Source: Heterobasidion occidentale
Lineage: Eukaryota; Basidiomycota; Agaricomycetes; Russulales; Bondarzewiaceae
Direction: 5' to 3'
Length of the DNA: 64,000 bases
Assembly (NCBI GenBank): GCA_039111635.1
Contig: JBCAQO010000009.1
Coordinates: 1,798,001 to 1,862,000 of the forward strand
Positions 10,651 through 22,197 of the stretch are shown here, one piece after another; the first letter of the stretch is position 1; each line of letters starts with the position of its first letter. The position numbers and the translations under genes are program-made. Below the pieces are notes generated by a model. The model saw only the letters and a program-made list of their open reading frames with translations, was not told where the DNA came from and searched no databases.

Positions 10651-12833
10651 ATGGTTAGATCCGTTGTCTTCACAGCTCTTCTTGTCGCCCTTGCGCGCGC
10701 GAAACCGCACTCCCCACGTGCCATGCACGTACACGAGCGGCGTGATGCCCCCCCGAGCGGTTTCGTGAACAGCGGCTCTGCTTCTGCTGAACAAACACTC
10801 ACCCTCCGTTTGGCGCTGGTGCAGAGCAACGCACAAGGGCTGGAGGATGCGCTTTACGCCGTTAGCACCCCCGGCAGCCCCCAATACGGCCAGCACCTGT
10901 CCAAGGAAGAGGTACTGTGCCCCACGCAGCCTACCGCATTTGCTTCGTTTTGACGGGGCTGTCAGGTCGAGGCTCTTGTCGCGCCTTCATCTGAGACGCT
11001 CGCAGCCGTCAACGAATGGCTCTCAGCCAACAACCTCACGTCTTTCAAGGCCTCGCCTGCCGGCGACTGGCTTACGGTCGACACGACTGTCGAGACGGCT
11101 AACAAGCTTATAGACGCAGATTTCACCAAATTTATGCACCTTGATACCGGGGTCCAGGCCGTCCGCACGTTGCAGTATTCGATCCCTGTCTCCTTGAAGG
11201 GCCACATCAGCTTCATACATCCCACCATCGGGCGAGTCCTTTCAAATCCATCATATCTTGCACTTGATCGCTAACGTCGATGTCTTCAGATTCCCTGTGA
11301 AGAATATCATCAAGCCCGTCTTCAAGCTCCGCCCGTCTTCCACCCCAACCTCAAACGCTGTACCCTCGTCCTGCGCGACCCAAGTCACACCTTCGTGTCT
11401 GCAGGCACAGTATGGAATCCCTGCGACCCGGGCGAAACAATCGTCTAACCAGCTGGGTGTGTCCGCTTTTGGTGACGAGTTTGCCAGCAACAGCGATCTC
11501 CAGGTTGGTCGTCTTTCCGATCTTCGATTCCGTTTGCTGACACCAATCGGAACATCAAGAGCTTCCTGAAGCAATTTCGGCGGGATCTGCCATCTACGTC
11601 CAGCTTCACGGTTCTGAGTGTCGATGGCGGCCAAAACGATCAAAGCCAGCCAGGCATTGAAGCGGTGAGGACGCTGTGTAGTTGGAGTCGCAATTCAGCT
11701 CACTCACATATCCACAGAATCTCGATATTCAGTACACCGTTGGTGTCGCTTCGGGGGTGTCCAATGTCTTCGTCTCAGTCGGTGATAATAATCAAGACGG
11801 CCTGGATGGATTTTTGGACGAGATAAATCAATTGCTTAGCCTTTCCAACCCGCCTCAGGTAAGGCATTTTGTTGACGAGGGCAGCAGCTTCAACGAATAT
11901 GGCCTGATCGACATCTCTAGGTTCTGACCACGTCATACGGCTTCAACGAGAACGATCTTCCAGCAGACCTTGCTACGTACGCTACCTCCCAATAATCTAC
12001 ATATAAAAGCCATACTGATCCCCTATTCTAGAAATTTGTGCAATGCATATAGTCAGTTGGGCGCCCGCGGAGTCTCCATCTTGTTCGCTTCTGGTGACGG
12101 AGGCGTCTCAGGTGGTCAGTCCCAGGACTGCACTACTTTCGTCCCGGTCTTCCCTGGGACCTGTCCATTGTACGTCCATCTATGCCTGACTCCATTCCTC
12201 CCAATAATCGAGTCAAATAGTGTGACGTCCGTCGGAGGCACCCAGGGCGTCAGCCCTGAGATTGCCGCCTCTCTCTCCTCAGGTGGCTTCTCGAACTACT
12301 TCGCCCGTCCGTCCTACCAAGCCAACGCCGTCTCGAGCTACTTGAAAGCCATCGGCAATACCAACGCTGGCTTATTCAATAAGACCTCGCGTGCTTTCCC
12401 TGATATTGCCCCCAGCTGAGAACGTCGAGATCGCCTTCGATGGCCAGTTCGGCACTGTTGACGGAACGAGCTGCGCGAGCCCGATTTTTGCGAGCGTCAT
12501 TGCGCTCATTAATGACCAGCTCATCACTGCTGGAAAGAAGCCGCTTGGATTTTTGAACCCATTCATCTATAAGAACCCGGGCGCGTTCCACGATATCACA
12601 TCTGGTGTGTTCACTTGACATGTAGCAATCTGCGGTGCCCATCCTCACCATACCCTTTCCTGCAGGCAACAACCCGGGCTGCAACACCAACGGATTCCCT
12701 GCAAAGGCTGGCTGGGACCCTGTACGTCGCCGACCCCTGGGTTTGATTCTCCTAAGATTGACACTCAAATCACTAGGTGACGGGTTTTGGTTCGCCCAAT
12801 TTCGCCGCGTTAAAAAAGGCAGTGGGCTTGTGA
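10651..12833 (+). pseudogene. Sedolisin (S53 peptidase) copy B, one 2-nt frameshift
   Basis: Ten-exon gene with the same intron positions as the intact copy F. It has a signal peptide (MVRSVVFTALLVALARA), a prodomain (LTLRLALVQSNAQGLEDAL; YGQHLSKEE), then the catalytic domain with Glu and Asp in E-A/N-L-D across the intron near 11664-11718, the oxyanion Asp in [10 protein letters not shown], and Ser in DGTSCASP. It ends VTGFGSPNFAAL, stop 12831-12833. Expected role: secreted acid endo- or tripeptidyl-peptidase activated by removal of its prodomain. The only break is a 2-nt deletion near 12412 (gatattgcccccagctgag), where duplicate copy E reads GATATTGCCGCCCCAGCTGAG. Intron 2 appears to be GC-AG (donor at 11232). 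It may be a functional gene with a sequence error. Convergent with SNC1. Confidence 0.8.
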
Positions 12834-13208
12834 CAGAAGGCGCGCGTGCGCGTGTGAGGTATGAATTTTTGGATGCTATCAAATATCAATTGCATTGTGT
12901 ATGAAAGGACAGATACGGACTTGGGTTATTTGGTGTATATCGGTGTTTTTGCTTGGGAACTACGCAACCTCTTCTACGTGGTGACTATACTGTCGACAGT
13001 CTGTCGTACCATTCTTGTATTGCGAAGGTTCAACAAGCCACCATAGTACCGAACGTGAGCATGACTCGCCGACAACATGTAAGTCATCTCAAACCAACGG
13101 AAGCCAGAGCTGTGCGCATCTAGCTACTAGAAGGGTGTTCTGGCTTGCAAGGGCTCTTATGCTTCCTTTTTATGCAAGGCAGTCAGCAGTGACGATATTA
13201 GACGATAA

Positions 13209-13893
13209 CTAATCGGCGTACGGCGTTGTACGGATTGCTGATGCAGGTTTCGGCTTCCAGTACCAATCACGTCCATCCAGATACCATTTCGGACCCTCCT
13301 CCTCGCCCAGGGCGACACGCAACTTTTCGATCGCCTCTGAGGATGGTGCGCGTTTGTAGCTGTAATTCGTATACAACGAGAGAAAACCGCCGTTATCTCT
13401 GTTAGCAATAACGACCTCGATCTCAGCAGTGTCGAGAATCTCCTTGATACCCAGTTTGCCTACGAGATGCACCAAGGCATCGTCCATGCATTGAACTTGA
13501 TCGACGTATCCGACATCTATAGGGTCGTCATCACAAAGATCCTCTTCTGGGAGATATTCCCGCCAGTCGACAGGGGGCGGATTGCCGAAACCGGTTTCCT
13601 CGGTATACTTCCAAAGCTGACCCATTGTCCAACCACAATGCATGACGGGCGCTTTGAACGTATTGCTGAGCTCAGGATACAGCCCCGGTGGAAGTTCATT
13701 GAACGGTGTGTATTCAACGACTCTGTCCCGGTCCTGCGAATCTCGTCAGTGCGATATTCTGAGGATAGTGGAGTGATAGTGGCAACCACTCGCACCTCTT
13801 TCGTCACCCTCCTCGTCGTCGGGATAGGTGCCTACCTTGTGCCTCGTCAGCGAGTGTCGCGGTCTTAGAATGGTGGGCTTGATGTTCGGACAT
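13209..13893 (-). pseudogene. SNC1: small conserved protein next to a sedolisin, exon 1 broken
   Basis: Member of the unrecognised SNC family. Exon 1 starts at ATG 13893 (MSEHQAHHSKTATLADEAQG). Against SNC4 it lacks about 13 nt that encode part of a LPVPFIPTT stretch, shifting the frame. Exon 2 is open from about 13732 to TAG 13209. It contains EYTPFNELPPGLYPELSN, MHCGWTMGQLWKYTE, an acidic loop, HLVGKLGIKEIL, GFLSLYTNYS, AIEKLRVALGEEEGPKWYL and a C-terminal WYWKPKPASAIR. No signal peptide or membrane segment is evident. Converges on sedolisin B (stop-to-stop about 375 bp) and diverges from sedolisin C. No function is assigned. Confidence 0.7.
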
Positions 13894-14513
13894 GACTTGA
13901 ATGGTGAATATCAACGATGCAAAGGTGAATAGGCCGTCTGATTTTCATGACCACCGATGGTGGCACTGCAAGTGGAGGAGGGTTCACGCGTTCACGGCTT
14001 TCCCCGAACATGCCTGTTGCACATGTTCCGCGAATAGCTTTACGAAATCGGTTACGCAATGGCTTGTACACAAGCACCAGCCTGTCACGGCGAAAGTACA
14101 CCCTCTTGAGCGTTTCTGCCCCGGAATGGCCATCGTCGCTTCGTTCAGCTCGATTCATGATCGCCACGGGCAGCGTAATGCTCGCACGTCGTGATCTGTC
14201 GGAGGCTAATGTGTATGACGAGTTGCGCCTCCAAGGTAGTCCCTCGAGTCCCGACCGACTTCGAATCGCGCTCTCCGTCCAGGCGCATCGTTGTGGTTGA
14301 TTATATGACGCATATGTCAAATGTCCATGTTTTCACCTGGCACAGTCGCCCTTGACCTTGTCTACTCGCAGACCTGCGCGCGTTTCGATTCACAGAGAGT
14401 GTTGGGCACTCTTCGAGGCGACTGCTAGAGTTTGCGGTCAGAAGCAGCACATGGACCCTGGGCCTTTGGGGAATTGCTATTTGTCTTTCGGGTAAGCACT
14501 TGCTTGATCTCCT

Positions 14514-14578
14514 TATAAACGCAGGCCCGTTCACCACCAGACACCTCTGCCGTCTGCCGTCTGCCGTCTGCCGTCTGC
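14514..14578 (+). promoter_or_regulatory. Sedolisin C TATA box and 7-bp repeats in the 5' leader
   Basis: TATAAA at 14514-14519, about 65 bp before the ATG at 14582, followed by about four tandem copies of CTGCCGT between 14547 and 14578 in the leader. The inverted duplicate upstream of copy D (24707-24727) has the same repeat with fewer units. Confidence 0.6.
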
Positions 14579-14581
14579 GAC

Positions 14582-16794
14582 ATGGCGAGACGCATTGCCT
14601 TCGTGTTAACATCCCTTCTTGCTCTTTCCTATGCAAAGTCGCTCGCCCCACGTGCCATGCGAGTGCACGAACGCCGTGACAGTCCCCCAAGTGGATACGC
14701 GAACAGCGGTCCCGCCCCTCCCAATGACACGGTCCATCTCCGCTTTGCGCTCGCGCAGAGCAACTTCCAAGGCCTAGAAGACGCCCTTTACGATGTCAGC
14801 ACACCTGGTAGCCCACAATATAGGAAACATCTGTCCAAGGAAGAGGTAATGACCACTAAACGATCGAGGTCGCATTCCATCTAAATATCTCGTCGCAGGT
14901 CGAAGAATTCGTTGCACCCTCAGCAGAAACGGTCTTGGCGGTCGATGGATGGCTATCGTCGAACGGCCTCACATCGACAAAAGTTTCTCCTGCTGGAGAC
15001 TGGATTTCTGTTAGCATGACAGTCGAACAGGCCAATAAGCTTCTTGATGCCGAGTTCTCGACATTCACCCACCTCGACACTGGAAAGCAAGCCATACGCA
15101 CTCTGTCGTATTCGATTCCTACCGCCTTGCAAGATCATATGAGCTTTGTGCATCCAACCATCGTGTAGGTCCACCGCATTGAAATCATCTTATGTCCAGC
15201 AACTGACGGAAACATTCTCAGGTTCCCCATGAAGAACATTGTCACACCTGTCAGAACACCTACTGCAAAGATCAACCCAGTGACGTTTGTTGACTCCACC
15301 TCAAATACTGTGCCAGCGTCTTGTGAGACGCAGGTCACGCCCGCCTGCTTGCAGGCTCAGTATGGGATACCTGCAGCTCCGGCAACCCAGTCATCTAATA
15401 GGCTCGGTGTGTCGGCTTTCTTTTTCGAGTATGCCAACAACAGCGATCTTCAAGTGCGTTACCCACTCAGACTACGATCATTGATAATATCGCTTCATGG
15501 ACGATTCATCCCAAACAGTCGTTCTTGCAGACATATCGGCCGGATATGGAATCTTCGAGCAGCTACTCAGTTCTGAGTATTGACGGCGGTGAAAATTCTC
15601 AGGACGAAGAGCCTGGGTTTGAGGCTGTAAGCGTGTTATCAATCTGAAACCTTGCAGTCCAGCCCGATCTCCCTTCATCAGAACCTAGACATCCAATACA
15701 CCGTTGGTGTCGCGACAGGTGTTCCGACCGTATTCATAACAGTCGGTGATCAGACCCAAGACGATTTAAACGGATTTTTGGACGAGATCAATGTTCTGCT
15801 TAAACCAAACTAAACCACCACAGGTATGATTTCCAAACGAGCACTTCAATTACGTTGTCATATTTGAATCAATTAGGTCTTGACTACCTCTTATGGGTTC
15901 AACGAGAACCAAATCCCGATTGGACTTGCGACGTGAGTCCCCGCCCAACGGCAATCTCGACATAAGGCATATCATCTGACCTATACGCTAGCAAACTGTG
16001 CCAAGCATATGCCCAATTGGGTGCCAGAGGCGTATCTGTCTTGTTCTCTTCTGGAGATGGGGGAGTCTCCGGTGGTCAGCCGGATACAACTTGTACAACC
16101 TTCGTTCCGGTGTTTCCAGGAACTTGTCCTTAGTTCGTGATTTCTCAGCCTCCGCCCTCGTCTATACTGACCACACCCAATTTAGCATCACTTCCGTCGG
16201 AGGCACCCAGGGTGTCAGCCCTGAGATCGCTGCTTCCCTTTCTTCAGGCGGCTTCTCCAATTACTTCCCCCGCCCGTCCTATCAAGACGAGGCTGTCTCA
16301 GCATACTTGAAGACCTTGGTAGCACTAACGCTGGCCTCTTCAATGCGACCTCACGTGGATTCCCAGACGTTGCCGCCCCAGCTGAGAATGTCACGATCAT
16401 TTGGGAGGGCCAGTCAGGCAATGTTGCCGGGACGAGCTGCGCCAGTCCAATCTTCGCGAGCATCGTTGCACTCATCAACGATCAGCTCATCGCTGCTGGC
16501 GAGAATCCTCTTGGATTCTTGAACCCCTTGATTTACAAAAGTCCAGAAGCTTTTAATGACATCACGTCTGGTAAGCAGGCATCTTCGATCTCGGTGTATG
16601 GCAAAAATTCACCATCATTCCATTCGGATCTAGGTAACAACCCAGGCTGCAGCTCTAGCGGATTCCCGGCGACCACTGGGTGGGACCCCGTAAGCCTCGT
16701 TCCTCTGGATGGCATTGCTCGTGCTGACCTTAAAAAGGTGACGGGTTTTGGCTCGCCCAACTTTGTTGCCCTCAGGGCTTTGGCGGGTTTGTGA
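14582..16794 (+). pseudogene. Sedolisin (S53 peptidase) copy C, two 1-nt frameshifts
   Basis: Same ten-exon plan as copies B and F. It has a signal peptide (MARRIAFVLTSLLALSYAKS), a prodomain (VHLRFALAQSNFQGLEDAL), then the catalytic domain with E-A/N-L-D across the intron near 15628-15687, the oxyanion Asp in [10 protein letters not shown] and Ser in [12 protein letters not shown]. It ends VTGFGSPNFVAL, stop 16792-16794. Two single-base changes break the frame: an extra T near 15812 before the PPQ splice junction, and a missing G near 16317 (TL-GSTNAG). All catalytic residues are present in the broken frames, so this is either a very young pseudogene or a working secreted protease with sequence errors. 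Its start region diverges from SNC1. Confidence 0.8.
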
Positions 16795-17343
16795 TATCTG
16801 CGGTCAGGCCAGTATCTGGATGACGTCGTACTCAGCTTATATCAGGCAGAATTAGTTATATCACCAATTGTTTGCTGCCACTCACATTGCTATCAACTGC
16901 GAAGAACAGTCGCCAAGGATTGCGCTCGGTTTCACGGTGCCCCTTTCCATCGTCCAACTCGCCGATGCCCTCTCAACGAGAGTACATGCCCTCGACGAGA
17001 GAAGTTGACTCAGACCATTCGCGCGTTCGTCTCTGAACAGGATATACAAGTCGACGCTGCTCATGACTGTATACAATCAGACGTGAAATGTGTTCATATA
17101 CTTCATTGCAGGTCACAAATCCATCATGTCAGATGTGGCTGGCATCCAACAAAGTGACACTTGAGCTTGAACAGTCACTAGAGAAGGTTCACAGCAGAGA
17201 GCTCGGTCATAAAGGGTATCGATACGGCTTATCTCACCAGGCGCAAACAAAAAATCGAACGGATTTATTTCGAAAGAGGCCTCTTCGATGCGCCGCGTTT
17301 TCTGGAAGAGGCTTCAGGTTAGCAGTGTAACAAGCTGAAGGGA

Positions 17344-17990
17344 CGAACCCACGTACGGCTTCGCACGGATTGCTGATGCGGGTTTCGGCTTCCAGTGCTA
17401 GTAAAACGCGTCAAGGTACCATCTCGGACCCTTCCTCTTTGTCCAGCGCGACACGCAATCTCTCAATTGCCTCTGCTGAACGCGCGCGCCTCATGCTGTA
17501 ATTACAATGAGAGGAAAACCGCCTTGTTGTCCGTCACAACAAGCTCGACGTCGGCAGTCTTGAGGACCTCTAGAATGCCCAAGTTTCCTGTGAGATCCGC
17601 CAGAGCATTGTTCATGCTTTTGCATGGATTGACGCATGTCACGGCTATGGGATCCCCGCCGCCTATCTCTCTTTGTGAGTACTTCCCGGAAGTCGAAAGT
17701 AAGTGTCACGACGAAATGATTGTCCCCAAAGCCGATCCATCATCCAGCCACAACGCTGTACGTATTGCTGGGCTTGGGGTACAGAATTGGTGGGAGTTCC
17801 TGGAAAGGTGTATATTGAACGACTATTTTACGGTCCTATGAATCTCGTTAATCGGGTACTTTCTATCAGGTCAGAAATCTCGTTGATCGGATACTTTCTA
17901 TCATGCCAGTGACAGAAGATCGTAGTTCGTATCTCTTCCTCGTCGGTACAACGGGAACAGAAAGCTGGAGTTGTGGCTGAGCACAATGTG
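17344..17990 (-). pseudogene. SNC2: degenerate copy of the SNC family
   Basis: Minus-strand remnant downstream of and convergent with sedolisin C. Recognisable pieces are a LQLSVPVVPTRKR segment (about 17930-17980), QYTPFQELPPILYPKPSN (about 17790-17840) and a C-terminal W-K-P-K-P-A-S-A-I-R block near 17350-17400. The CGWTM/LWKYTE region is disrupted and several stops interrupt it. A near-perfect direct duplication of about 30 bp (aatctcgttaatcgggtac and aaatctcgttgatcggatac, 17841-17910) falls in its intron region. Confidence 0.65.
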
Positions 17991-18004
17991 TGCTATTCTC
18001 GCAA

Positions 18005-18260
18005 TGAAGATGATGCTGGCAGCAAAAGGGCCGCGCCGTCCGACTTTCATCAACCTGGAACTTCGCAGGGTTCGAACAAGGCTCGCAAGCATGATTCTAG
18101 GTCCCAGGCGACCAGAAGAAGCAAGCCACGACACGATAGTTTCCTTTTCATGATCTTGCCTATATGTATTCTCGCGCCGTACCACTCGCAGATTGTCATT
18201 CCTTTGGTAGCGCTAGGCTAGCACTCACGATCCATTAGTAGCACGTACCTTATTCATTTA
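18005..18260 (+). pseudogene. Isolated 3' fragment of a family H gene
   Basis: Encodes GSKRAAPSDFHQPGTSQGSN and continues into 3' sequence closely matching the end of family H copy H1 (35150-35400), including gtaccactcgcagattgtc. No upstream exons of family H are present. A shorter stretch at about 18520-18640 (aagagacgacggagtgtgta onward) resembles the 3' end of family K genes, so K and H debris lie together here. Confidence 0.6.
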
Positions 18261-18683
18261 GACCATTTGTGTATTTAATGGTGATACTCAGCACGTAATG
18301 TGTTTGAGGCTCGCTGCCGATGCCTCCTACTAAGGCCTGAAGACTGAGAAGTCTCGTGTCTAAATTGTCATGCACGGGCGAGACAGGCTTTCATACCAGC
18401 AATTGGAAATCGACCTTCATTCACCCTGGGAACCAATACCAGCTGTCTCACATTTGTACTCGACAGAATAACTTTACGCGATTGGCACACAGCAACCACA
18501 ACCTTCAGCTTCAGTGCTGATGACTCTGATCCAAAAAAGAGACGACGGAGTGTGTATTGAACAATCATAGATCCCTATCTCAATGTTCACCGTTGTTCAG
18601 GATATATAATTTGAAACTGCATATACGTCACAGGGAAAAATTCAAAGAAACTTCGAGGTTCAGGCTTCAAACCCTAAGCCCGA

Positions 18684-19642
18684 TTATTCCTGACCATCGT
18701 AGGGCTGCTGAGAACCTATTTTCAGCGCATGTGAATATTCTCGTATCTGCACCTCGCTCAGTACATATAGTGCTCGGAAAGTGAAATGGAGTGCGTCGTT
18801 GAGGTCGATGGGATGGTGGTACGGGAAGTCAGTTGGAGGTGTTGGATAAACGCTTTTTCTTCGATCTACCATTCTGAGGCTTTCTTGGGGACAGTGAGCA
18901 GAGTACGATGCATGTGGGAAGGATGAATCAACGTACGGCTTTGCACGGATGGCCGAAGCGGGTCTCGGCTTCCAGTACCAATGAAACGCGTCAAGATACC
19001 ACTTCGGGCCTTCCTCTTCGCCTAGAGCCACACGCAATTTCTCGATCGCCTCTGGCGAGGGTGCGCGCCTCACGCTATAATTCGTATAAAGCGAGAGGAA
19101 CCCATTGTGTGGATTCGCGACGATCATCTCGGTTGCAGTAGTCGCAAGGATTTCCTTGATATCCAGTTTATCCACCAGATGCGCGAGAGCATTTTTCATG
19201 CATTCTTCTGGATCGAGAAGTCCGACCTCTGGAGAATCGTCATCGATAAGGTCCTCATCCTCATCCTCATCCCCATACTCATCCTCTTCCTCTTCTGTGA
19301 GAAAATCCCGATAATCGATGATCGGCCGGACGGCAAACCCATTGTCCTCGGTGTACTTCCAGAGTCGTTCCATCGTCCAGCCGCAGTGCATGATGGGTGC
19401 TTTATATGAGTTGCTGAGCTTTGGATATAGCACCGCTGGAAGTTCACTGAATGGGGTATATTGAGTGACTCGCTCCCGGTCCTACGGATCTCGTCAGTTC
19501 TGACTCTTCAAGGGCTGATGGCAAATGATCGTACTTCTCGCGTCACTTTCCTCGTCGTGGGTATGAAGGGTACAGGCAGCTTTAATTGCGGCGGCTTTTT
19601 AGGCAGAGTGCCTTCGTAGCGGTGGAGATCATGACCTGACAT
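18684..19642 (-). CDS. SNC3: small conserved protein, apparently intact, acidic insert
   Basis: Exon 1 runs 19642-19535 (36 codons, with LKLPVPFIPTTRKVTRE), a 53-nt GT-AG intron follows, and exon 2 runs from 19481. If read straight to the stop at 18684 the protein is 301 aa. Alternatively a GTACGT donor at 18936 could splice, giving a shorter C-terminus; in SNC1 and SNC4 a stop occurs just after this site. Family blocks are all present: QYTPFSELPAVLYPKLSN, MHCGWTMERLWKYTE, HLVDKLDIKEIL, GFLSLYTNYS, EAIEKLRVALGEEEGPKWYL, WYWKPRPASAIR. The acidic loop is expanded (EEEEDEYGDEDEDED) by a TCATCC-type microsatellite at 19253-19300. No known domain is recognised; it looks cytosolic or nuclear, with no signal peptide. 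Confidence 0.7.
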
Positions 19643-20206
19643 AGTTCCGTGGACGTGCAGAAGAAGAAGTTAACCGGGTTGATATTGAACGTTGAAGTTG
19701 GACCAACATGATATATAACGTACCTACACGTGATGTAGACATTGCCGGAGTCCCAAAACCAGCGCCACCGAGTGACGGACTGTTACGGAAGTATTCAACA
19801 ATGCTTGCCATATCAGGCTCCGCGGCGATTGCCACACCAGAGAAAATTACGCACAAGTAGTGCACGCCCCCAGTGCCTTGCGCCTCAGAAGACAGTCGTT
19901 GTATTGTGGAGCCGCCCCAGCCTCCCTTAACGGCACAAGGAGGACGCAGTCGCTCCTGTTCGTTCGTCACAATCTATGGCACAATCTATGGCAAGATCTG
20001 TGGCAACTGATGGTGGGTCTGCGTAACGCGTTTGCCTCAAGTCCTCCTCTGTGATTTACAATGCAGACCAAAGTGCGGCCATATCCACGAGTGGCTACAG
20101 CCACCGCTTTTAGTTGAACGTCCTTCCCATATAAAATCGATCGGCATTGACCCATCGATCTCATAGTGCGTCTCGTACTACTCCCATTTCCCTCTTCACC
20201 TTGCTC
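19643..20206. other. Intergenic, no supported gene
   Basis: Separates SNC3 and the acidic hypothetical gene, which diverge. It contains short direct repeats (tatggcacaatctatggcaagatctg, 19973-20000). A TATA-like tataaaat lies near 20132, about 70 bp before the next ATG. No coding potential is recognised. Confidence 0.4.
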
Positions 20207-21599
20207 ATGGCGAGACGACGTAAAGCTACCCGAGCTCGCTCCAATAATTGGCCTAATCGAGCGACTATCTCCTTAGCTGAACACATCGAACATATCACCT
20301 TGATCACGGAAGAGGCGCGTCAAGGCCAGGGTGAATCTGCGTGGTATGAAATGTTCAATCTCGCTCTCACTTTCAACGCCATGCGTGCTGCCCATAACCT
20401 ACCTGGATACATCTCTGTTTGGCCTCAACCATGGCTCTATCGGTATTTGCCAACAGCGGTAGCACGTGCAATGATGAGCAATGACACCTCTCATGGGAGA
20501 AGTATGTACAGCCCGATCCCTCATGCCATATCTCCATTTGCTAAATGGTTATCGTTATATGTAGGGCCGTCCACACGAAGTACTCACAGTTCTGTTTTAT
20601 TAGAGTTGGAGGGGTCTTCGTCCATCAGTACCACGTCGGCAATCAGCACTGGTACGTCCTTGAAATCTCGCGATATTTGACAGAATGTATTTTTGATTTT
20701 GGAAGATAGTGGCTGAAAGCGCTATGCACTCTAGCTCTACTCAGACTCTCACCATCACTACGCAAGGAGATGTTGGGACACGTCCCACAACCGAAGATCA
20801 AGTTGCAAATCTCGATAGCAACGCTGGTGACATACTAGGCGATGATGACGATGACGATGAGCGTGATGATAAGGGAAGTGAAGGTATTGAGGAAGAGAGC
20901 GGGGAACTTGGAGAGGTTGGTCACCAGAACAAGGTGGGAGACGGTACTGAAATCGCAGATGAGGATGATGGAGACACCGATGTATATGAGGAAGATGAAG
21001 ATGAAGATGAAGACGAAGGTATTCATGGGCCAGAAGAAGACGTGGACACGGACGAAGGGCCTCCTGACGATTCCTCCGAGGATCCCGACGACGACGAAGA
21101 TGGTCCATTATCTGTTGAGGAGGCGCAATACCGCATCCCCGACTTCCTCGTCCTCGTGACCAAGCTTTTGTCTGGTACCGTGGGTCCGAATCGACAAGCA
21201 CTGACCTTTTGGGAGATCAAAGACTGTCCGGGACAAGAAATGCCGCCTACAGTCGCAGACCTTATTTTCGCACGTCGGATCATGCGAGCAACACTTCCTC
21301 AGCTTGTCCAGCAGGCGCAATTCGTCTTCGAGGCATTCCCGGCACAGAGCACCGTCACTGGCATAATCGGTGTAGGATTACTCTTTAAGCAGTATGTCTT
21401 CAAGCGGATCTCTACACCCTCTCTGCCCACCGAACGGAGCAAACTCAGGTTGCTTCCTATCCACGAGGCTATAGCCATTACTATGAAGTCAAGACGGTCA
21501 GAAGGTGCCCACCCTCTCTTCAACAAGAATGGTTTGGATTATTCCCAGGACTTCAAGCGGTGTTGGACTATGGCGAGACGGCGGCTGAGGAGTGGCTGA
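20207..21599 (+). CDS. Hypothetical protein with long acidic linker
   Basis: Three exons (20207-20501, 20604-20651, 20710-21599) keep phase through GT-AG junctions and give 410 aa. The N-terminal basic start (MARRRKATRARSNNWPNRAT) is followed by a short folded-looking segment (AWYEMFNLALTFNAMRAAHN). Next come a Ser/Thr-rich linker and about 100 residues dominated by Asp and Glu, then a C-terminal segment with QYRIPDFLVLVTKLLSGTV and FWEIKDCPGQEMPPTVADL. I do not recognise a domain; the C-terminal block loosely resembles hypothetical proteins found repeatedly in mushroom genomes that hold a DFL...K...FWEIK...P pattern. It lies in the spacer between the arms of inverted duplication I. Confidence 0.65.
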
Positions 21600-21602
21600 G
21601 GA

Positions 21603-22190
21603 GTCAAGCTCTTAGCAGTCTGCTCATATTATGTCTATGAATGTCTGACTGATTGTACTTTACTCTATCAAATTTCAAGTCCACGCTGATGTTCACAATG
21701 TGACAGATGAGTGCCAATGCGCCAGATACGACGGGCAGGAGGTGAAAGTCGTCGGGGTTGTGCGCGGTGAGTTTCCACAGAGATTTAGAATGCAGATTCT
21801 TCGTTGCCGCGTTGGGATGGGTCCGATTATTGTGTCGTTGCTTCGTACCCCCCTTTCAATGTACATTTGGAAGGGAGGTGAAGTAACGATACAAGGGCCG
21901 GACACATGCTGGCACGCCAACCAGGCCCTTGGAAGAATTTGCATCTGCCACTCGTTCCGCAAGTCGTTCAAGGCCATCAGGAAAATTCGATTATTATTCT
22001 CTTCATTCAAAGGATCATGCATCATGTATCACCAATTCATTGTTGCCCAGAGTATACGCTGACAACCCTCAGCGGATGCAATTCCTTTCATATTTGTACC
22101 TCATTGGATATCTCAGTCACACATAGCGCTCAAAAGTTAAATGGGAGGGCTCGCTGAACTGGATACAGAAAGTGCAGATGATCAATTGGA
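21603..22190. other. Intergenic, no supported gene
   Basis: Opposing open frames at 21693-22062 are mutual shadows without family signals. Around 22040-22130 the sequence (gttgcccagagtatacgctg) faintly echoes the 3' flanks of family K genes (31620-31650). Confidence 0.35.
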
Positions 22191-22197
22191 GGCATCG

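Larger units (their letters stand above)
11290..15640. repeat. Inverted duplication I, left arm
   Basis: Carries sedolisin B from exon 3 on, SNC1 on the minus strand, the SNC1-C intergenic region and the first half of sedolisin C. The same order, inverted, occurs at about 23690-27950, including non-coding sequence (for example the stretch with catgactcgccgacaacatg near 13060 and its complement near 26200). By eye the arms agree at roughly 85-95 percent. Confidence 0.85.

Noticed and set aside
14301..14690. Conserved antisense ORF over the sedolisin C 5' region, also present at 24574-24975
   Set aside because: The similarity is explained by the inverted duplication; the frame is a shadow of the sedolisin signal peptide and leader, with no independent evidence.
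19253..19300. Microsatellite (TCATCC-type) taken as a regulatory repeat
   Set aside because: It falls in frame inside SNC3 and simply encodes its Asp/Glu-rich loop.
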